The notes under the pieces are model-generated. The model did not search any database. It saw only the letters and a program-made list of their open reading frames with translations, and had not been told where the DNA came from. From positions 1 through 23,981 of the forward strand of contig JAEXTU010000307.1 in assembly GCA_023453335.1 (NCBI GenBank): DNA of 23,981 nucleotides. The letters are read 5' to 3'. The position numbers were made by a program, and so were the translations under genes. Shown here in pieces: positions 17,010 through 23,981 of this stretch. The stretch is from Pseudomonadota bacterium. GTDB lineage: Bacteria; Desulfobacterota; Desulfovibrionia; Desulfovibrionales; Desulfovibrionaceae. Within the stretch, counting starts at the first letter, position 1; each line of letters starts with the position of its first letter.

Positions 17010-17025
17010 TACAAGACCCGTGCCA
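17010..17025 (-). promoter_or_regulatory. Candidate sigma54 promoter for the PilZ-like gene
   Basis: On the minus strand TGGCACG-N4-TTGTA matches the sigma54 consensus TGGCACG-N4-TTGCA at all but one defined position, with exact -24/-12 spacing. The deviation is T for C in the -12 GC, usually a well-conserved base. It is followed by an AT-rich stretch and, about 12 bp on, a plausible start giving a leader of about 30 nt. Confidence 0.45.
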
Positions 17026-17251
17026 GCCCGCCATGCCTGCGGCGCGGAATTGCCGCCCAGGTATTTCCGCATGTTACGTGCGCGGCCCTGGCCCGGCGGC
17101 CCCCAGCCCGTCCACTCCTTCTGGAATCGTCCACTCCCGTTGGACAGGCGTCCACCCCGGGACGACACCCTTGGCGCCCCTGGCATATGGGGGCCACTTG
17201 GGCTACAAGGCGGCAACGCCGCCGCCCGGGCGGCCCAACCACGCCATCGCC

Positions 17252-17901
<650 letters not shown>

Positions 17902-17902
<1 letters not shown>

Positions 17903-19023
17903 TGCAGCCCGGCGATTTCCTGCTGGAGGCCTCCGACGGCGCGGCCCGGGCCGGGACCCTCATGACCGCGCACGGGGCCATCCAGACCCCGGTGTTCATG
18001 CCGGTGGGCACCGTGGGCAGCGTGAAGAGCGTGGACCCCGATGACCTGGCGGGCGCGGGCGCCCAGATCATCCAGGGCAACACCTACCACCTCTACCTGC
18101 GGCCGGGCGACGACCTGGTGGCCCGCCTCGGCGGCCTGCACCGGTTCATGGCCTGGGACCGCCCCATCCTCACCGACTCCGGCGGGTTCCAGGTCTTCTC
18201 CCTCTCGGCCCTGCGCAAGCTCACCCCCGCGGGGGTGGAGTTCCGCTCCCACCTGGACGGCTCGGCCCACTTCTTCAGCCCGGAGAAGGTGGTGTCCATC
18301 CAGCGCAACCTGGGCTCGGACATCATGATGGTGCTGGACGAGTGCCCGCCCTACGGCGCGGACCGGGACTACTTCGCCCGCTCCCTGGAGCTGTCGGCCC
18401 AGTGGGCCGCAGCCTGCCGCGCGGCCTACCCGCAGGGCTCCGGGTCCCAGCTCATGTTCGGCATCGTGCAGGGCGGATTCCACGAGGATTTGCGCGCCGA
18501 GAGCGCGGCGCGCACCATGGAGATTCCCTTCGAGGGCTACGCCCTGGGCGGGCTCTCGGTGGGCGAGTCCAAGCCGGAGATGCTGGCCATCATGCGGCAC
18601 ACCGCGCCGCTGCTGCCCGCGCACAAGCCCCGCTACCTCATGGGCGTGGGCACCCCCCTGGACATCCTGGACGGGATCGAGGCCGGCATCGACATGTTCG
18701 ACTGCGTGCTGCCCACCCGCAACGCGCGCAACGGCACGCTCTTCACCAGCCAGGGCCGGGTGAATATCAAGCGCGCCGAGTACCGCGAGGACCCGGGCCC
18801 CCTGGACCCGGCCTGCCCCTGCCCGGCCTGCACCCGCTACTCCCGGGCCTATTTGCGCCACCTCTACGTGTCGCGGGAGCTGCTCTCCTACCGCCTGAAC
18901 ACCATCCACAACCTGCGCTACTTCCTGGACCTGGCGCGGGGCGCTCGCCGGGCGGTGCTGGAGGGCCGGTTCGCCGCCTACAAGGCCGGGGTGGAAGCAG
19001 CCTACGGCGGGGCGCAGGCGTGA
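17902..19023 (+). CDS. tgt: tRNA-guanine transglycosylase
   Basis: This cytoplasmic enzyme (373 aa, the usual bacterial length) exchanges guanine-34 for preQ1 in tRNAs with GUN anticodons, a step towards queuosine. Key residues are visible: D92 in TDSGGFQVFS (general base), the nucleophile D267 in GIDMFDCVLPTRNARNG, and the zinc site C305, C307, C310 and H336. The substrate pocket motif FGIVQGG (186-192) and ALGGLSVGE (214-222) are also present. AAGGGG lies about 8 nt before the ATG. The gene overlaps nth by 1 bp and the YdcF-family gene by 4 bp, so all three are probably one transcript. No other queuosine genes are in the window. Confidence 0.97.
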
Positions 19024-19700
19024 GCCGAGTCCGGGGGCTGCTGGCCGCCTTCGGCGGCCTGTGCCTGGGCCTGCTGGCGCTGGGGGCCGCGGCCCTGCTC
19101 CTGGCCGGGACCTGGCTCACCCGCGGCGACGACCTGTCCGGCCTGTCCCGGGAGCACCCGGCCACAGCCATCGTGGTGTTGGGCGGCTCGCCCTTCCGGC
19201 CCCTGCACGCCGCGGACCTCTACGCCCGGGGCCTGGCCCCGCTCGTCTACATTTCCGCCCCGGTGCGGGCCAAGGACACCTCGCTCCTGGAGTCGGTGGG
19301 GGCCGCCCCCCTGCCCCAGGAGGAGGTCTATGCCCGGCTGCTCGCGGCCCGCGGCGTGCCGCCCGAGACGCAGCGGGGCTTCGGCGCGGGACTGGTGAGC
19401 ACCGCGTCCGAGGCCCGGGAACTGTCCCGCCTGTTGGGACCCGGCCCGGGCGACCTCGTGGTGGTGACCTCACCCTACCACGTGCTGCGCACCCGGCTGG
19501 CCTTCCGCCAAGAGATGCCGGGCTGGCGGGTGCGGGTGTCCGGCACGCCCTACGAGCCCTTCCCGGCCCGCTGGTGGGGCACCCAGCAGACCGCGCTCAA
19601 GGTCCTGTCCGAGACCGCCAAGCTGGCCTATTTCCTGCTCGGCGGCCGCTTCGGGCCCGACACCTACGACGCCCCGGCCGCCCTCCCCTCCAACCCGTAG
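19020..19700 (+). CDS. YdcF/SanA family (DUF218) membrane protein
   Basis: This 226-aa protein has one N-terminal membrane helix (about 8-32) followed by a DUF218 domain, probably outside the cytoplasm. Family markers are AIVVLGGSPFRP (50-61), the GLVSTASEARE segment (124-134) and VVVTSPYHVLRTRLAF (147-162). Members such as SanA, ElyC and YdcF are linked to envelope or peptidoglycan functions, but the biochemical activity is unsettled. The start is GTG inside a GTGA overlap with tgt; the frame is open far upstream, but that part is a shadow of tgt. The gap of 65 bp to the next gene suggests the nth-tgt operon ends here or continues weakly. Confidence 0.88.
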   Translation: MSRVRGLLAAFGGLCLGLLALGAAALLLAGTWLTRGDDLSGLSREHPATAIVVLGGSPFRPLHAADLYARGLAPLVYISAPVRAKDTSLLESVGAAPLPQEEVYARLLAARGVPPETQRGFGAGLVSTASEARELSRLLGPGPGDLVVVTSPYHVLRTRLAFRQEMPGWRVRVSGTPYEPFPARWWGTQQTALKVLSETAKLAYFLLGGRFGPDTYDAPAALPSNP

Positions 19701-19736
19701 GGATTCCCTGCCCCGGCTCGATTTTTCCCGGTCCAT

Positions 19737-19765
19737 GGTGTATCCGGAAGGGGCGAGGATATACC
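19737..19765 (+). promoter_or_regulatory. Hairpin over the ribosome-binding site of the GGDEF gene
   Basis: GGTGTATCC (19737-19745) can pair with GGATATACC (19757-19765) over 9 bp in RNA, with one G-U pair, around an 11-nt loop GGAAGGGGCGA. The right arm ends at the base before the ATG, so the Shine-Dalgarno purines are in the loop and stem. This suggests translational control; the mechanism is inference. Confidence 0.5.
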
Positions 19766-20452
19766 ATGAGCAGCGACTACCTAGCCCCGGCGGCCGCGGC
19801 CATCGCCGTCCTGCTGGCGGTCATCGGAGCGATCCTGCCGTCCTGTGCCCGGCGCGGCAAGGAGTTGGCCGAGGCCCGGGCCAGGTTGGCCGCGGAGACC
19901 GCGGCGCGCAACAAGGCCGAGGAGCGGCTCAAACTCAGCGAACAGCTCGCCCGCGAACTCTCCGGCATCGACGAGCTGACCGGGCTGCTCAATGAACGCG
20001 CATTCCGCAGCCGGGTCCGGGCGGAAGTCGACCGGGCCGTGCGCTACGGCCGCGACCTGTCCCTTCTCCACATGGACCTGGACGACTTCCAGGCGTTCAA
20101 TGACCGGCACGGGCGGCCCGAAGGCGACCGCCTGCTCGCCACCCTGGGCCAGATCCTCCAGGAGTGCATCCGGGACACGGACTCGGCCTACCGCTACGGC
20201 GGGGAGGAATTCATGGTCATCCTGCCGGAAACCGGGGGCGAGGACGCCCTGCACATGGCCGAGCGCATGCGCCGCATGCTGGACGAGACCCCGGTGATGC
20301 TGCACGACGGCCGCCAGGAACGCGCCGCCATGAGCATCGGCCTGGCGGTCTTCCGCACCGACGAGAGCGTGGAGGACCTCATCAGCCGCGCGGACCAGCG
20401 CCTGTACCGCGCCAAGCGCCAGGGCAAGAACCGGGTCTGCGCCGAGGACTAG
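19766..20452 (+). CDS. Membrane-anchored diguanylate cyclase (GGDEF)
   Basis: This 228-aa enzyme is predicted to make c-di-GMP from two GTP. An N-terminal helix (about 6-26) anchors it, a coiled coil (about 30-66) follows, and the GGDEF domain runs from about 67 to 228. The active site is intact: metal ligand D104 in HMDLDDF, the signature GGEEF at 145-149, and RADQRLYRAKRQGKN near the end. The product-inhibition site RxxD is present as R136 and D139, five residues before GGEEF. There is no recognisable sensor domain, so activity may depend on dimerisation through the coiled coil or on expression level. A hairpin covers the ribosome-binding site. The ATG is supported by GAGG 7 nt upstream. 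Confidence 0.93.
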   Translation: MSSDYLAPAAAAIAVLLAVIGAILPSCARRGKELAEARARLAAETAARNKAEERLKLSEQLARELSGIDELTGLLNERAFRSRVRAEVDRAVRYGRDLSLLHMDLDDFQAFNDRHGRPEGDRLLATLGQILQECIRDTDSAYRYGGEEFMVILPETGGEDALHMAERMRRMLDETPVMLHDGRQERAAMSIGLAVFRTDESVEDLISRADQRLYRAKRQGKNRVCAED

Positions 20453-20464
20453 CCGGCCGGGTCC

Positions 20465-20493
20465 TGCCGGGGCAGGGCGCTACTCTGCCCGGG
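20465..20493. terminator. Possible bidirectional hairpin between convergent genes
   Basis: GGGCAG and CTGCCC can form a 6-bp stem with a 9-nt loop, extendable past one mismatch by CC/GG, at the junction of the GGDEF gene and the nitrilase gene (27 bp apart). CCTGC-CGGG-GCAGG is a competing fold. No T-runs follow on either strand, so confidence is low. Confidence 0.3.
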
Positions 20494-21403
20494 ACCCGAC
20501 CGGCTCCATCCGGAACACCGCCAATTCCGCTTGCGGGGGTTCAGCCTCCGCGGGCGGCCCCGACGGTGCGGCATATCCGCTCGTGCCACAATAGACCGAG
20601 GGCAGGTACTTGCCGTACCGCCTGGTCCCGACGGCATTGGCGCCGACCACGCCGCTGCCCAGGTACCCGGAGGCACGGACGGCGGACATGGTCGCGTTGA
20701 AACCGTCCGCCCCGCACTGGTCCGGCGATGCCGCGGTGATTCCCCAGGGCACGATGACGATGTCCGGGCGCAGCGCCTTGAGCCGTTCCAGGGCCGGGGT
20801 GGCGGGCTCGGCAAAGGCGTCGGAACACACCAACAGCGACACCTTGCCGAACGGGGTGTCCGCCACGGCCACATCGGCAAGGTCCCCGGGCAGATAGTTG
20901 CACTGCTCCAGGTTCAGGATGGCCTTGCATGCGGCCGGGTCAAAGGCGTTTCTCAGGACGTTGACCTTCCGCTGGTGCAGGACGATCCGCCCCTGTCTGT
21001 CTATCAATATCGCGGAATTATAGGCGTAATGCGCCCCGGGAAGGGCCCCAGGACCGGCCGGCGGCCCCTGTTCCGCAAGGCCTGCGGCCACCCAGATGCC
21101 CACGTCCCTGGCAATGGCGGCGAACCTGTCGCTGTAAGCGCCGGGAACGGGGGCGCCCTGGGTGAACGCCTGCGGGTTCAGCCAGCCGAACACCGATTCC
21201 TCCGGGAAGATCACCAAGTCCGCGCCACGGGCCTTGGCGGACTGCGCGAGCATCCGCATCCTGGCGAAGTCCCCGACGTCGTCCGCGCGCAACTGCACGA
21301 CGGCGGCGAACCTGCCCGCACCGTCGGCCTCCTGGCGAAGGCCGCAGCCGGCCGCGGCCAGGAGCAGGCACAGGGCCACCAAAACAGGACCGATGCGTTT
21401 CAT
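20480..21403 (-). CDS. Nitrilase-fold (carbon-nitrogen hydrolase) lipoprotein
   Basis: This 307-aa exported protein has a signal peptide ending in LLLAAAGC, with C20 the likely lipidation site. The mature part is a carbon-nitrogen hydrolase domain with the complete catalytic triad: E68 in IFPEES, K146 in LHQRKVNVL and C193 in LLVCSDAFAEP. The second glutamate used by most members may be supplied near 120-130. Nitrilase-superfamily enzymes hydrolyse or transfer nitriles, amides or N-acyl groups. A separately exported, lipid-anchored form without Lnt's membrane helices is less usual, and its substrate is unknown. The start at 21403 has a purine-rich GGGGGTG upstream; an in-frame ATG at 21451 would push the signal peptide inward. 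It may be co-transcribed with the upstream PEP-synthase-like gene (71 bp gap). Confidence 0.88.
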   Translation of the reverse strand: MKRIGPVLVALCLLLAAAGCGLRQEADGAGRFAAVVQLRADDVGDFARMRMLAQSAKARGADLVIFPEESVFGWLNPQAFTQGAPVPGAYSDRFAAIARDVGIWVAAGLAEQGPPAGPGALPGAHYAYNSAILIDRQGRIVLHQRKVNVLRNAFDPAACKAILNLEQCNYLPGDLADVAVADTPFGKVSLLVCSDAFAEPATPALERLKALRPDIVIVPWGITAASPDQCGADGFNATMSAVRASGYLGSGVVGANAVGTRRYGKYLPSVYCGTSGYAAPSGPPAEAEPPQAELAVFRMEPVGSRAE

Positions 21404-21440
21404 GGCAGCACCCCCGTGGGATGGACGAGACCGTCCGCCT

Positions 21441-21466
21441 GCCCGCCGCACAGGAGCCCGGCGGGC
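21441..21466 (-). terminator. Possible hairpin after the PEP-synthase-like gene
   Basis: GCCCGCC (21441-21447) and GGCGGGC (21460-21466) form a perfect 7-bp stem around a 12-nt loop, 9 bp after the stop on the minus strand. No T-run follows. It may be a weak terminator or a processing or stability element before the nitrilase gene. Confidence 0.35.
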
Positions 21467-21474
21467 ATCCCCTC

Positions 21475-23981
21475 CTACCCCTGCGCCCGCAGCGTCTCGA
21501 TGTCCTTGAGGATCTTGTCGCGGTGCTCGGCGGTGGCGGCCGGGTCGTTCATGATCATGTCCAGCTGGCGGGTGTGCTGGGTCATATAGCCGATGATGCG
21601 CAGGCGCTTCTTCATGGCCTGGGTCTCGAAGCCCTCCAGGCGGGCGAAGAGCGCGTCCTCGTTCAGGCGCACCGTGAAGCCCAGGCCGGTGAGGATGTCG
21701 GTGATGAACTGGGCGCGGCGACGGCGGCGGTCGATGTCCGCGGCCCCGCCCTGGAAGCGGAACACGATGTAGTTCTGGGAGGGCCGGTCGCCCACGAAGG
21801 CCTCCACGGTGCAGAAATGGAAGCCGAAGCGGGACTGGAGGTTCACGAAGTTGCGCGAGATGATGAAGTAGTTGCGCTCAGCGTACTCGCCGCGGGCGGC
21901 CGGGACGAGATTGGGATTGCTCGCGGCCTGGGCCACGATGGACATGAAGCCCTTGGCGTCCATGCGCGGCGGACCCTGCCAGGGGATGGCGGTGATGCCC
22001 TCCCACAGGGAGAGCATGGGGATGGAGGCGATGTGCTCGATGCGAATCCACTGGTCCGCGGGCTCCTGGCTGAAACCGTCCTCCAGATCCACCACCCAGA
22101 ACTGGGTGGCCACCTTGTCGAAGAGCCGCTTGGACGAGGTGCCGGTGTCCTCGTCGGGCACGTTCAGGCTGAACATCTCCTGCACCGCCTTCTCGTGGCA
22201 GAGGCGGGTGATGTCGTGCAGGGTCTGGCAGTTGCGGATGCGGAAGTCCGGGGAGTCCGGGTCCAGCAGGTGCAGAGGGGTGATGTGCCTGGCCGCCGCG
22301 GCCAGGAGGGTGTGCACCGGGCTGCCCGCCAGCAGGCTGGGCTTGGGCGCGGCGTGCTCCAGGAGGCTCTCCACGCAGCCGTCGTAGATGCGGCCGGCGT
22401 CGGCGTCCACCGTGACCATGCGGCCGTCCTCCAGGGTGCCCAGGAGGCGGGCGCAGCCGGTGACGGCAGGCACCGAGAACTCCCGGGCGATGCTGGCCAG
22501 GTGGCCGGTGAGGCCGCCCTGTTCGGTGGCCAGGGCCGAGGCGTAGGGCAAAAGCGAGCCCCACTTGGGCAGGGCGCGGCCCACCACCAGCACCGCGCCG
22601 GGCGGGAAGCGCAGGGCGTCGGCGTCCTCGCGCACCTTGAACACCCGGCCGCAGCCCACCCCGGGGCTGGCGGTGCAGCCGTCGCTGGCCAGGGTGGGCC
22701 AGGCGGCCTCCGGGGCCAGGTCCAGATGGGGCTGGCTCAGGGCCTCGCCCCGGTGCAGGGGCCGGCATTGCAGGATGAAGAGGCGGCCGTCGTGGTCCAC
22801 GGCCCACTCCACGTCCTGGGGCGCGCCGGTGTGTTCCTCCAGGGCCACGGCCAGGCGGGCCAATTCCAGGATCTCCGGGTCGGACAGGGAGGGTTCGTTG
22901 CGCGGGCCGTCGGCCGGCGAGAGCAGGCAGGCGTCGCCCTCGGGGTCGCACTGGAAGATGCTGGACTTGTCCGCGATGCGGCGCACCCGGATGGCCGGGG
23001 GAGCGCCGCGGCCCACCGCGAAGAGGTCAGCGGGGCCGCTGCCCTCCACCACCATCTTGGGCAGGCCGAAGGCCGCGCTGACCAGCACGGACTCGTCGCG
23101 GATGTTGACCGGGTTGCGGGTGTAGACCACCCCGCCGGCCCGGGCCGGGACCATGGCCATGACCCCCACGCACATGGCCGCGTCCTCGTCGCGGATGCCG
23201 CGGGACAGGCGGTAGTTGAGGGCGGGCAGGCCGTACATGCTGGCCACCACCTCGCGGTAGGCCGCGCCCAGGCTCTTGCCCGAGATGTTGAGCAGGGAGA
23301 GGAACTGGCCGGCGTAGTTGGCCCCCTCGGCGTCCTCGCCCAGGGCGCTGGAGCGCACCGAGACCCGGATGCGGGGACGGGTGGCGGCCTCCAGGGCGGC
23401 GTAGGCCGCGGCCATCTCCTGCTCCAGGGCCGGGGGCAGGGGCGAGGCGATGATCTTCTCCTGGATGGCGGAGGAGAGCCTAAAGCGGTCGTCCATGCTG
23501 CGCACGTCCGCGGCCTGGAGCAGGCGGTGGATCTCGTCCTTCAGGTCGTCCTGGGCCATGAAGGCGTCGAAGCCCGCGGCGGTGACCACGAAGCCCGGGG
23601 GCACGGGCAGGTCCAGGGTGCGCGCCAGGTCGCCCAGGGAGGCCATCTTGGACCCCACCGAGTCGGCCAGAGCGGCGTCCACCTCGGCCAGGGGGACCAC
23701 CAGCCGGCCGGAGCGCTCCACCCGGGCCGGGGCCAGCACCGCCTCGATGTTTCCGGAAATCTCCGAGAACCGGGCGTAGAGCTTGCCGTAGGTGTCCGGG
23801 GCCAGCTGGTCCAGGTGGCGGATGGTCTGGAAGGCGTTGACCCCCACCGCGGTGCACTTGGAGCGCACGAAGGTCATGCCGAACACGGTGCGGCCGGCCA
23901 GGGCCTTCTCGATCTCGGCCATGAGGTCCAGGGCCTTGCCGTTGGCGGCCAGGAGCAGCTTGAAATGGTGGAACTTGAGGC
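21475..23981 (-). CDS. PEP/pyruvate-binding (PEP synthase-like) protein, N-terminus beyond window
   Basis: The frame is open to the right edge, and the residues before the Met at 23922 (FKLLLAANGKALDLMAEIEKAL) clearly belong to the protein, so the true start lies outside. Numbered from that Met, residues about 88-390 form the ATP-grasp domain of PEP synthase/pyruvate phosphate dikinase (KMASLGDLARTLDLPVPPGF; VRSSALGEDAEG at 189-200; QDVEWAVDHDGRLFILQCRP at 369-388). A swivelling phosphohistidine domain follows (about 410-515), with H474 in GGLTGHLASIAREFSVPAV. The usual PEP-binding TIM barrel with its catalytic Cys is absent. About 300 unfamiliar residues follow, including a basic DIDRRRRRAQF stretch, and the C-terminus is helical and charged. 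It is probably a cytoplasmic phosphotransferase, but the final acceptor is unclear. This type is common in Desulfovibrionales. Confidence 0.88.
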   Translation of the reverse strand, partial: LKFHHFKLLLAANGKALDLMAEIEKALAGRTVFGMTFVRSKCTAVGVNAFQTIRHLDQLAPDTYGKLYARFSEISGNIEAVLAPARVERSGRLVVPLAEVDAALADSVGSKMASLGDLARTLDLPVPPGFVVTAAGFDAFMAQDDLKDEIHRLLQAADVRSMDDRFRLSSAIQEKIIASPLPPALEQEMAAAYAALEAATRPRIRVSVRSSALGEDAEGANYAGQFLSLLNISGKSLGAAYREVVASMYGLPALNYRLSRGIRDEDAAMCVGVMAMVPARAGGVVYTRNPVNIRDESVLVSAAFGLPKMVVEGSGPADLFAVGRGAPPAIRVRRIADKSSIFQCDPEGDACLLSPADGPRNEPSLSDPEILELARLAVALEEHTGAPQDVEWAVDHDGRLFILQCRPLHRGEALSQPHLDLAPEAAWPTLASDGCTASPGVGCGRVFKVREDADALRFPPGAVLVVGRALPKWGSLLPYASALATEQGGLTGHLASIAREFSVPAVTGCARLLGTLEDGRMVTVDADAGRIYDGCVESLLEHAAPKPSLLAGSPVHTLLAAAARHITPLHLLDPDSPDFRIRNCQTLHDITRLCHEKAVQEMFSLNVPDEDTGTSSKRLFDKVATQFWVVDLEDGFSQEPADQWIRIEHIASIPMLSLWEGITAIPWQGPPRMDAKGFMSIVAQAASNPNLVPAARGEYAERNYFIISRNFVNLQSRFGFHFCTVEAFVGDRPSQNYIVFRFQGGAADIDRRRRRAQFITDILTGLGFTVRLNEDALFARLEGFETQAMKKRLRIIGYMTQHTRQLDMIMNDPAATAEHRDKILKDIETLRAQG

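Noticed and set aside
17221..17234. 14-bp palindrome GCCGCCCGGGCGGC upstream of nth
   Set aside because: It is made only of G and C in a region where such palindromes are expected by chance, with no neighbouring promoter or T-run to give it a role.

Overview
The window is very GC-rich and densely coding, with codon third positions almost entirely G or C. Its gene content points to a sulfate-reducing deltaproteobacterium of the Desulfovibrionales. The main reasons are a haem-copper oxidase whose subunit II carries two fused cytochrome c domains (as known from Desulfovibrio vulgaris), a DcrH-type chemoreceptor ending in a haemerythrin domain, a D. gigas-type 60-residue ferredoxin, and a PEP-synthase-like protein of a type common in that group. 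This taxonomic call is inference from gene families; no rRNA is present.

Positions 1-5374 (+) hold a respiratory operon: an SCO copper chaperone (5' end outside the window), oxidase subunits I, III, IV and II, and a CtaB haem O synthase. The genes overlap or nearly abut. Subunit I has the YSHPxVY signature of A2-type enzymes. No haem A synthase (CtaA) gene is visible.

Positions 5442-13854 (+) are mainly signalling genes: a soluble hybrid histidine kinase with four PAS domains, two of them rich in cysteine; a membrane chemoreceptor with a PilJ-like sensor and a C-terminal diiron haemerythrin domain; CheR; an HDOD protein; a CheX-like phosphatase; and a WbuC-family cupin. Oxygen consumption and probable oxygen sensing therefore sit side by side.

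Positions 13844-16969 (-) hold six small genes read leftward: a PilZ-like protein, an unknown lipoprotein, a [4Fe-4S] ferredoxin with a readable sigma70-type promoter, and a three-gene set made of a PA2779-like membrane protein, a PA2778-like C39 peptidase lipoprotein and a separate TPR lipoprotein. The PilZ-like gene has a good candidate sigma54 promoter.

Positions 17252-20452 (+) hold nth, tgt and a YdcF-family gene, coupled by 1-4 bp overlaps, then a membrane-anchored GGDEF diguanylate cyclase whose ribosome-binding region lies in a hairpin. Positions 20480-23981 (-) hold a nitrilase-fold lipoprotein and a PEP/pyruvate-binding protein that runs off the right edge and has a non-canonical C-terminus.

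I found no tRNA, rRNA, CRISPR array, insertion sequence or other mobile element. The window reads as stable chromosome. The features most worth following up are the cysteine-rich PAS domains, the C39/TPR/PA2779 module, the altered PEP-synthase-like protein, and several local hairpins and promoter candidates.
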